Below, piece by piece: positions 17,235 to 29,200 of a stretch of DNA of 34,201 nt (its first letter is position 1; the number at the start of each line of letters is the position of its first letter). Origin of the DNA: Parendozoicomonas sp. Alg238-R29 (lineage in GTDB: Bacteria > Pseudomonadota > Gammaproteobacteria > Pseudomonadales > Endozoicomonadaceae). A program made the position numbers and the translations under genes. The stretch lies in the NCBI RefSeq assembly GCF_947331445.1, contig NZ_CAMZOG010000053.1:1-34201 (forward strand), written 5' to 3'. The notes beneath the pieces were generated by a model, which had not been told where the DNA came from, searched no databases, and saw only the letters and a list, made by a program, of their open reading frames with translations.

Positions 17235-20200
17235 ATGAATACTATCGATACCCAATCAGAACAGCTGACAGTAACACGGAAAAGCCGCCTCAAGCCCCTC
17301 GCCCAGGCCATCAGCATGCATCGCATAATGATGGCTCCGACACTGATTTTCTTGAGCGCAGCAGGCTCGCAACAGGCCATGGCACTTCCTGCTGGTATAG
17401 TGGAAGTCGAAGGCGTAGCCACTGCTCCCGTAACCGGAAATACACTGACTATTAACCAGTCAGACCCCAGGGCTTACATTAAGTGGCAGGAATTCAATAT
17501 CAATGCAGGGGAAACCGTTAAGTTTGTACAACCAAGCTCTTCTGCCTTGGTACTGAACGATATCATCGATAATAACCCCAGTCAGATATTCGGCCAGATA
17601 GACGCCAATGGCCATGTGCTCCTGGTCAACCCCCGCGGCATATTGTTCTCTGAAAACGCGACAGTCAATGTCAACAGCCTTACCGCATCCACACTGACTG
17701 TCGATAGAAACGACTTCCTTAACAGTGATCTGATCGACGGTTTGGCGTTTACCGAAGGGAACGCTTCAGGTGCCATTATAAACCGTGGCATGATCAATGC
17801 GGCCAAAGGTGTTGTACTTCAGGGTGGGCGAGTTGAAAACAGTGGGACTATCCGAACAATAGACACTGATACCCAGTTAATCACTGCAGGGCTGGTAGCC
17901 TTAGCCAAGGGCGGAGACACTGTTTTAACCTTTGATGCAGATGGTTATTTAGGCCTTGCCGTTAACGCCGAATCCTCAACCTCTCTGGGCGTTGACTCTG
18001 CCGTATTAAACACCGACTCAGGCTCAATACAGGCCGGAAAAATATTGCTGGAAGCTAATATGGCCAGCAGTTTGTTTGATAACGCAGTGAATAACGAAGG
18101 TGTGCTTGAAGCCAGAGGTATACACACCAGTGGTGGAACTATAACCCTTCGCGGGTCAGGCGGAAGCGTATTCGATGTTGTTAATACCAATACTATCGAC
18201 GCCTCAGCCACAGGCGCCAACTCTATAGGCGGCACTGTTCTGTTAGCAGGTGATGACATATCACTGACTAACAGCTCTCTCATCAATGCCAATGGAGGAA
18301 ATGCAGGCGGTAAAGTCCTCATTGGCTCAGATTTAGAAAACGACCCTACCGGATACTACGCAAAAAATGTGGTTTTGGATGGCAGCTCCAGTATACAAGC
18401 GGGGGCTACGAAAACCGGCAGCCGTGACGGCGGTCGTATTGAGATTTCTGCACAGGAGAACCTGAATATAGCAGGGACGCTGAACGCAGAAGCCAACAGC
18501 AGCGGAACTCGCGGTAGTATTATTCTGCGCTCCAGCTCTATTGAAGTCACCGATTCGGACACCAGCGGTATCAGAAACACCTCGTTGTCATCTGCTATTA
18601 CAAATGATTCTGATGTAACTCTGATTGCAACAAAAACTGATGATAATAAAAAGGGCAATATAGATATCAACGCCGCTATTGCTGTTGATGCAAAAGACCG
18701 TGAGCGAACACTGACCCTGCAAGCCGAGAATGATATTGCGATCAACGCCACGGTCGAAAATGGAAAAAATGATAACGGCAATGATCATGGTGGAGATTTC
18801 AACATCACTGTTGATGCTGGCAATACATTCCATGTAGCCACCAGTGGCACTGTCGATACCGGCGGTGGAGATCTGAATGTAAACACCCAAAACCTTGTCA
18901 ATGCCGGAACCATCGATCTTAAAGGTTACTTTGGCTCTGATACTGGTACTCACAACATTAACATTGGTCGTGATGGTGCAGGGTCAACCAGCACATCCCT
19001 GCTGGGCACATTTACAGGTCAGGGTTCTGATTTCACTCTCACCACCGGGGCAGGCAGCGATACATTTGTATTTACTGATGGTACTTACAAACTGTCAGAT
19101 AATTCATTTTCGTCATCGGTAAACACCGGGAACCTTAACCTGGATATTGCTTCAGAAGTTGACGGCATCGCAATAGGCTCCGCTCAGTATATTCGCAATA
19201 GCGATGGCACCTCTTCCATCAGTTTTTCCGTTTCCGGCGGTAAGCTGGAAGGCACAGAGAATGCGGACACCTTTACCCTCTACAATGACGGATCAAACTA
19301 CTATCTGCAGGAAACTGGAAGTACCAAAAGGTTCTATGTGAAAGATATTGATGGCTTAGGTAGCCAGGATACTCTCACTGAAGATGCCTCCAGTGATTTT
19401 GATCAGGCTCTCGTCACAGGCAATAAACAGTTCAGCCTCCATCGATCGGCGGATGGAAATGACAGTAGTGCGGATCTCCGACTTTCCAATATAGACACGG
19501 TGACAACGGCCAGCGATGTTGTAAACCAGACTGGCAGCGATCTCGCTGTTCAGGTTTGGAACGGTGACCTCATACTGACAAACGAAAATACAACATTTCA
19601 AAACCTGACTGGCTATCAAGGCAACGGCGGTGACAATATCACCGACAGTAACGACAGCAACTGGCAGACCTCAGACACCACCAATAGCGCTACATCCAAC
19701 GGCGTTCTCTATACCGGTATTGATCGTGTTAACTCTTTGGGCCAGGTATCTTCCAGCTCCACGTTAGATCAAACCGTCAAGTTTCATGGCAGCCGGGATA
19801 TGGAGTTAAAGGGTATACGCTTTTCAGGGGCTGACACATTTAACGGTGACAGCACAGGAAACCGTGTTGATACAGTAGAAGACCTCACCACAGGCAGCAG
19901 CTGGGCAATCAGAAACCCCGGCACAGGCGTGACGAAAGATGGGCAGTTCTTCAATAATATTGATGCTGTAAAAACATCTAACAATGCCCGTGGCAGAAGC
20001 GACAGTAGCAGCTGGTCATTGCTCGGAACCAACAAAGCCAAGAGTGATCAGATCACTTTCGAGTTTACTGATAACGACACGACCATCTCCAATGTTGGCC
20101 AAGTCATTAACGAAACAGCAGGCAACCTTGAGGTTTCTCTGGAGAGTGACGATTCTCTGAAAGCTGGCAATGTCACGTTTGCAGGTGCGTCCAGCTATCT

Positions 20201-23200
20201 CGGTCTTACTGGCAATAACGATACAGTTCTGGATAACCGTAACGCAGACTGGGCAATAACAAGTGCTTATCAGGCACGTACAGGGGATGCAGTGAATAAT
20301 GCCCTGTTGACGTTCTTCAATATTAGCGAAGTTGATACAACTGGAGCCATCACTAACACGGGTGCAGCCCTCAATATTACCCTCGACCAGGTGACAGAAA
20401 ATGTCCTGATCAAAAACACAATTGATACCGGCAGTATCCTCTTTACCGGTAGCAATAGTTACACGGGAGCAGGTGCGGACAATGTCACTGACAACCTGGG
20501 GCGCCAATGGTACCTGCAAGGCAGCAAGAGCCTGAATACCGAAGCGGATGCTTCTGGCTTCAACCTCTCTGCCATTCATCAAATGTCCAATGTGAGTTCT
20601 GTTGAAAATGCAACCAATGGGGAACTCGCAGTATCGTTGGAAAGCAATAGTGATATCAAAGCTGGAGATATCCTCTTTACCGATGCTACGTCCTATACTG
20701 GTTCCGGTAGCGACAATATTGAGGATAAACGTACTGCAATATCTGACTGGCAGTTAACGGCCGACAACACTGCACACACTGGCACTGGTAACGGCCAACG
20801 CAGCTTTACCGGCATTGATTACGTGGCAACCACGGGTGGTATTAGCAACAGCACCAGTTCTGAAAAAGATGTCACGCTTGATCGTGAAAACGGCACCAAT
20901 AAAGATACAATCAACCTGTTTGGCATCACCTTTGCCGGCAGCCGTCGTTATACAGGTTCAGGCCTTGATAATATTACTGACAATGTGACTGATAACCGAA
21001 ACCTTGCTTGGGAAGTTGCCGGACCTAAAGCGGTCAGAACCGGCACAGGATCAGACTTAAGGACGTTTTCCGGTATCGATAGTGTTCATACCACAGCAAC
21101 TGTCAATGGCAGCCTGGGCGATACGCTCTGGAAAGCTGGCAGTGACACCGACTCGCTAACAGGCATAACGACCTATAAGGCAACCAACAGCGACATCAGT
21201 TTTACTGGTGTAACAACGATTAACAATGTCGGCACACTGGAAAATGATACTGGTTCCCAGCAAACCGTCACTGTTAACGCTGCCAATAATGGCCTGATTC
21301 TTCAGGCCACGACCTTTAATGGTGCCTCAAATTACACCGGCTCCGGCAGCGATATTGTTGACGACAACACCGACAGCACATGGCAGGTGACAGCCACAAA
21401 CAGCGCCACTCAGGTGAGTGGAAGCCGTGGCTTTACCGGTATAGCCAAAGTCAAAACCGAAGGTGATATTGCCAATCAGGGAGCAGGCCAACAAACTGTT
21501 ACGCTCAACACAGAAGAGCTGTCGCCTGGCACAACTGTGAATACCCTGAAAGTCGCTGAGATTACTTTTGAGGGTAATGGTGATTACACAGGTTCAGGTA
21601 CTGATGGTATTCAGGACAACACCTCCAGCCATTGGAATCTGGATGGCGACAAGACAGTTATCCAGAGAGATACTCATCAGAACGATATTAGACAGTTAAC
21701 AGGCATCACCTCCGTCACGGGTGGTGGCTCTGTTTCTGAAACCTCCACGAATAACTGGGTGAGCACGGGTCAGAATGCTGCCAAAGCGCAGAATGTGACC
21801 TTCACCACCGCATCGCAAATCAACACCCAGGGTCGGGTCAGCTCTGAGCTTAGTGGCCAGCAAACTGTAACCGCAAGGGATAACAGCCTTGAGTTAAACG
21901 GCGTGAACTTTGTCAATGCGGCTGGCTTTGACGGCGCTGACGGCCGCAATGACAAAGTTGAAGAGAGCAGCACTCAAAACTGGCAGGCCACAGATACCGA
22001 AATCATTCGCAACCCCGGAGCCAACCAGCAGACCTTTACCAATATCGGCCGGGTAACAACAGATGGCGATATTGATAACAGCCTGTCTGCCGAACAGACG
22101 GTTATCCTGAATCAAGAGACAGTAGACACTAACACGGTTGAAACCCTGAAACTCAATGACGTCCTCTTTGTCGGCACCGGTGATTACACCGGCAATGGCA
22201 TTGATAATATTGATGACCAAACCAACAGAAACTGGGGAATAAAAGGGGATAACGCAGCATCCCAGATTTATGGACTGAATAATGAGCGACTCTTTACCGG
22301 TATTGACAGTGTCACTTCTACAGGGAAAGTGTCCAATATTACCGGCGCCGACCTAACCGTCACCATAGACCGTGCGGCGACAACGCTCTCTGCTCACAAT
22401 ATCCTGTTTAGTCATCTCAGTGGTTATATTGGTGATGCCAACCAGACGGACACCATCAATGGCGCTCTTGGTACCACCTGGTACCTGACCGGCATTAATC
22501 GTTTGAACGACACAGCAGCAGACAATGGTTTCCTGTTAAGTCACGTTGATGAAGTAAACGGTGGTATTACGTCCCTTGAACATTCTTCTATCTACAGCAG
22601 TGGAGCTGAAGTTGTTATTCGGCCAGACAGCAAACTGAACGTCGGCGATATTCTATTCAGTACGGTGACCAGCTACACCGGTAATGGCAGCGATAACGTC
22701 ACAGACAATAGAACCGGACAGGACTGGAGTATTATTGATACCGATCCTGATGTAAGTGCTATAGCCATTGGCGCGCGAACTGGTGATGGACTCAATGGGA
22801 ATAGAACTCTCACCCTTTCCGGTATTGATAGCATTACAACCACAAACAATGCTTCAGGAAAAACAGCGGACAGCGCCTGGTCTGTTAAGGATGGCCTCAC
22901 AGCCAGCAGTGACGGAATTACCTTTAATTTCCAGCATAGTAATGGTCAAACACCACAAATCAGCAATGTTGGTCTTGTGTCCAATCAGACATCGGCTGGT
23001 AAAACAGCCACCATTAACAACGACCAGTCTCTTACAGTTAATGATATTCAGTTTGCAGATGCGACAGGTTATACCGGTCATAGCAGCCAGACTGACATCG
23101 TAACCGACAGTACCAATAAAAGCTGGAATCTGGATGACGATCATGATGCCAGCCAGATTGTATCTGATACTGAATCACGGGCCTTCACCAATATTGCACG

Positions 23201-26200
23201 CGTAAATACCCAGGGGGATATTACCGAAACCGGCACCAATAACTGGGAAAGCACAGGTGACAACTCTGCCAAAGCAGGCTCAGTAGAGTTTGTCGGCACC
23301 TCCAAAGTCACTACCGCAGGTCGGGTTTTTTCGAGCGTTAGCACAGCACAAACAGTGACCGTTAATGACGGTGACCTGACACTCAACCAGGTTGCCTATA
23401 CAGGGGCTACAGGTTTTGATGGTGATAATCTGGGCTCACGCCAGGACACTATCGACGATAACCGTACGACACCCACGGATTGGCAAATCACTGATAACAA
23501 TGACGCCAGCAGCAATACCCTCACCTTTAATGATATTGATGCAGTTTCTACCGCGGGCAATGCTCGGGGTCGTACGACAGATAGCGCCTGGGCTATTAAA
23601 GGAAGTAAAAAGGCCCAAAGTGATGGCATTCTGTTTACCCTGGAAAGCAGCACTCCTGAAATATCCAATGTAGGTGTTGTGTCCAACGAGTTCAGCACCC
23701 AGAAAGCTACTCTCAACAGTGACTCTTCCCTTTCTGTCGCCGATCTGACGTTCCTGGATATTTCCGGTTATACCGGTATGGATGGCAATGGCGACAGTCT
23801 TGTTGATAACCGTGGCACGGGTTGGACAATCACTGGCGATTACACCGCCCGCTCAGGGGATGCTGCCAGCAATAACCTGATCACTTTCAGCAAAATCAGT
23901 GCAGTGCAAAATGCCGGAGCTATTGTCGACAGCCAGAACAGCAACTGGTCAGTCAATATTGATAGCAGTGGTTCTTCTCCTGTTACCACAACAACCGATG
24001 GCCATATTACCTTCCGCGGTGCCTCCTCTGTCGATACTGCAGGAAGCCTCACTAATGCTACTGGCAGTGAACAAAGCATCACTCTCAGCCTGATTTCAGG
24101 AGCCATCACAACAGCCTTTGATGCTTTGGGTATCAGTTTCAAAAATGCTGGTGACTATATTGGTAACGGTGGCGACAATATTAACGACACCACAAATACA
24201 GACTGGGCTATCACCAGCACTGGAGCTGACCAAAAGCTTGATAGCATGAACAGTCGCAGCTTCTCTGGTATAGACAGCGTGGCCAGTACCGGTGCCCTAT
24301 CTAACGACACAGGCAGCGAGCTTGACATCAGCCTGGGCCAGGCCGTTATCAACGAAAACGGCCTGGACATTACCAAAGAAACTATTTCTACAGGTAGCCT
24401 CACCTTCACTGGTAGCCGCAGTTATTCTGGTTCTGGTTTAGATAACATCACTGATACCGTTAGTCGCGTCTGGTATCTGACGGCTGTGAAACATCTCAAC
24501 ACCGAAGCTGATAACAGTGGTTATGACCTGACCGGGATTGACCAATTTACCGGAATCGACACCATCCAGAACCAGGCTGCCGACCTTGATGTCACAGTGG
24601 GCATAACTGGTAATGACAATGCATTAACCGCCGGAGATATCCTGTTTAACGGCGCTAACAGCTATGTAGGTTCTGGCACTGATAACGTGAACGATAACCG
24701 TACACAAACTCAGGGCTGGAACATTACTGGTGCCAATAGCGCTGATACAGGTCAAGTGGACTTCTCTGGCATTGACAGTGTAACCACAGCGACCAATGCG
24801 GCAGGTAGAACAGCTGACAGCGCCTGGTCTGTAACAGATAGCCAGAAAGCCCAAAGTGATGGCATTACCTTCACGTTTACCGACACCGATACTGAAATCA
24901 CCAATGTCGGCACGGTATCCAACGCAACCGGTGATGGCCTTGATGTTGAGCTGAAAGCTGATAGCAGCCTGCAGCTGGCCGATATCAACTTTGCCGATGC
25001 GACAGACTATCAAGGGCACGAGAAAACAGCTCCTACAGATAAGGGCGATAAGGTTTCCGACAAGCGTAATCAAAAATGGATTGTCACCGGAGATAACGCT
25101 CTGGACAGTGGCAATCTGAGCTTCACCGAGGTTGATGCCGTTGACACATCGGCGGAAATCGACAGCAAGATAGGCGAAGCCTGGGTAGTCACTGAAGAAA
25201 ACAACAAGGCTATTGCGACCAGTAACAACATTGCCTTTACCGGTATCAACCAGGTGAACCTTGTAGGCGCCCTCACCAACAGCACTGGTACTTTCAAAGA
25301 TGTCATCATTAAGCGCACCACCAACGCTCTGGAGTTAATGGGAATTTCCTTTGGCGGCGCAAACCATTATGCCGGTCATCAAGCAACTACCGGCGGCGAT
25401 ACCATCACCGATGAAAACAACAGCAGCTGGCGCCTTGATGGTGACCGCACAGCCACACAGCTGGGCGCGAACAGGCAATTTGTGAATATTGCGGAAGTGG
25501 ATACAACAGGCGCAGTCAGCAATGGTACAAACAGCGGCCAAAACGTCACATTAAAAGACGACCAGTTAAGTGTTGGCAATATCACGTTTGACGGCAGTAC
25601 TGATTATGCAGGACGTGCCGGAGATGGTGACCATGTTATTGATGAGACCACCGGAACTGGCAACTGGCTGGCCAAGGGCAGCGGTGAGACGCATTTTGAT
25701 ACTCACCAGCTGACCAATATCGAGAGCGTGAACACCTCCCGCGGAGTCACCAACGACACTGGCACTCCAGCAACCGAGACTGTTGAACTGGACGACGACA
25801 GTCTGAAAGTTGCCGGAATCGATTACCAAGGCACGACGTCTTACACCGGTGCCGGTGACCATATTGAAGATAATACAACCGAAACCACTGACTGGCAGGC
25901 AACCGGAGCTCATGCTGTCAGCAAAGAGAGGGCTGGAAAAGCGGCCTATAGCCTGACTGGCATTAACTCTGTTCAGTCTGACAAAGGCATTGCCAATAAA
26001 ACCGGCAGCAGCCAGGCTATAACACTGGACGACGACAGCCTGACAGTTGCCGGAGTGGACTTCCAGGGCACCAACACCAGCTATTCCGGTGATACTGCAG
26101 GCGATATTCTGACCGACAGTACTGGTGGTAGTGACAGCTGGTCTGTGGATAGCGAACGTACTGTCAGCAAGAACGGCCAGAGCCTTTCCGGCATCAAACA

Positions 26201-29200
26201 TCTGAAAACCGGTAAGAACATTGCCGAAGTCAGCACCAGTGACTGGGATGTGACTGATACCGGTATTGCTTACGGACAAACTCACCAGCTCACCGTGGAA
26301 GGCAGCAGCGAGATTACAACCACTGGCCTAGTCAGCAATAACAGTCAGAGTGGCCAGAGCGTGACACTGGAAGACACCCAGTTGACCGTGGCGGGCATGG
26401 TGTTTAAGGGCAGCACTGATTACACCGGTCGTTCAGGGAATGGCGATATTATCGATGACCAGACCAACGGCACCGGAAACTGGTTAGCCAAAGGGACTGG
26501 TGAAGCCCACAAGGGCAACCACGAACTACGCAATATTGAGACCCTGAAAACCGATAATGGTGTTACCAACGATACAGGCAGCACTCAAACGACCACTCTG
26601 CATGATGATCGCATCCATCTGGCAGGTGTCGATTACCAAGGTTCACAGGACTATACCGGTGCCGATGACATAATCATCGACAGCACATCTGACAACCTTG
26701 CCTGGCAGGTTCAGGTAGACGATGCCACTGCGAACACTTTGAAAGCTTCCAAAAATGGCTATGATCTGAAGAATATTGCCGAGGTAAGAACGGACAATGC
26801 CCTGCAAAATGCTACAGGAAGTTCTAAAGAAGTCACTCTGAGCGACAACACTCTCACTGTTGCCAGCACGGCTGACAGTATCGCCTTTGAAGACGTAACC
26901 ACCTACACCGGTGACAGCGATCATGTCACAGACAACACCAGTGGCAGCGATCTTTGGCAAGTGAAAGGTTCTGGCAACACCAGCAAAGGCAAGTACACAC
27001 TGAATAGCATTGCCGAGATAGCTACTTCAAAAGGCATTCAAAATAGCAGCGATGCCAATCAAGTTGTTACCCAGGCTCGCGACAACCTCACTGTTGGCGA
27101 TATTGAATACCAGGGAGCAACAGCCTACACCGGACACAGCAATAAAACCGATGTCGTTAACTCTGACAGGGACAACTGGCAGCTGTCTGGGAATGTGAAT
27201 ACTGCCTCCACCACTAACAGCTCAAATCAGACAGTCACTTTTCATGATATTGGTACAGTAAACACTGCCGGAAACGGTGCTCTTACTGGTTCTGAAGCTA
27301 ATGAAACGTTTACGATCACCGGTACCAACAGCGTCAATACGCAGGGTATGACCTTTAACGGTGTCACGTCATTGGACGCTGGCGAAAACGCCACTAACAG
27401 CGACACAGACACCCTGAAAGGCTCTGGCGAAACCTGGACATTGACCGAACAAACCAATGAAGTCGGTGCCGCCGGTATTACTGCCAGCAATGTTGAACAG
27501 GTTACTGACACCGGTACAGCCAGTGCCCGCGGCAAAGTTGTTGGCACCTCCGGGGATGATGAGTTTGATCTTAACGAAAACCAGTCGCCAAACTCCTTGA
27601 TTGCCAACGGCATTCTGTTTACCGGTATCGACGATCTGGATGGCAATGGTTCCCTGGACAAGGACATAGTCTCCAGCGATAACGCCGTCTGGAAACTTCT
27701 GGAAGATGCCAAGGCTATTCTGACCAATGGCATTACCATTACCAATATCAACTCTATTCAGGATGGCGGTGAAGGTACTGTTGAGGGAAGTGACGGCATT
27801 GACACCTTTACCCTGACAGGTGCTGACAGCTTTGATGCGAAAGACATCAGTTTCAGCGGTATCAGCACGATCGTGGGCCAAGGGGACGATATAGCTGAAG
27901 CGGGCAGTAATGCCACCATTGATTGGCAGCTGACCGGAGGAAATAAAGCCTTCTCCGTTGGTTCCATGAACTTCAGCGGTATTGCCAGAGTTGAAGACAA
28001 TAACCGGGGGCAGCTGACGGGCACAGCCGAAACAGACACCTTCAACATTACCGGAACAGATGAACTCTCTGCTTACGGTATGGGTATCACGGGTATTCGC
28101 ATGATTCTTGCTGGTGATGGTGCTGACCAACTACTGGGTAACAGTCTGTCCTGGACACTGGGTGACAGTGCTGATAACGAAGTTATGGTGTCTAATATGA
28201 CATTCCTCAATATCGAAGGGGCAACGGATCAGAGCGGCAATGGCTCCTTCACCGGCAGCGCCCGAGATGACCTGATTCAATGGCAGGGTGGTGGAGAACT
28301 GGACAGTCGTGGCGTTAACTTCTCAGGTGTTACCAGCATTGATGGTGGCGATGGCAACGACACAGTTTATGTTGACGGTGAGGTTAACTCTCTGGTCACC
28401 TTGACCGGTGGCACCGGCTCCGAAGATTTACTGGTCAATCGCACCCCCATTGATGGCAACGCTTTGGGTTGGGATCTGCAGCTGACAACATCAAGCCTAG
28501 GTGGCAAGAACTTCACAGGTTTTGAGCGTTTGAGCCATGAGTTGGATACCATCACCTTGAATACCAATTCAACCATTTCTCTGTCAGCTAATGAAATTCG
28601 TACTGAGAACTCCCTGAACACATCCATTGAGACAGGAGCTGTACCTCAGTTTGCCAAAATGACCCTGAGCACCTCCGGAGGAGTCAACGGTTTTGCCAAA
28701 ACGGATGTGATTGATTCCAACTCTACTGGTGCAGTCAATATCACTGCAGGCAACACCCTCACAGTTGATGACATTATCAGTGGTGGAGATGTTGCTGTTG
28801 AGGTGACCAATGGTGACCTACTCATCAATGGCCTGGTGTCTGCAGGTGGTAGCGGTCAGGTTGATCTCAACAGTGTCAATGGCAGCTTGTTAGCTGATGG
28901 AGATGGTGTGCACATCCAGGCTCGCGATATCAGTTTGTCTGCAGGTCAAACGGTTGGCTCGCAGGAACTGCAATTCCTGATTGACACAGAAGTTGGAGGC
29001 ACTGTGGACATTGTTGCAAACCAGTATGTCTCTCCCCTGTTTACCGATGCTGAGGCCAAAGTAAGCACCATTGGTGAACGGTTGTTGTCTGTTTCTGAAG
29101 CTGTTGCCCTCTCAGGGTTCCGCAGCTCTTCTCAGCAACTGGTGAATCAACTGGGTAATGTTGATCCTGCCATCTTCACTGAAATCAGTAGTTTCAGTGT

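Noticed and set aside
25566-28130. Long open frames on the minus strand (239 and 253 codons) inside the adhesin gene
   Set aside because: They are antisense shadows of a biased, Asp/Thr/Gly-rich repeat gene, have no ribosome binding site or recognisable domains, and overlap coding sequence fully.
19240-28490. Repeat-rich region considered as a CRISPR array or non-coding tandem repeat
   Set aside because: The repeats are long, divergent at DNA level and lie in one uninterrupted reading frame; they are protein modules.
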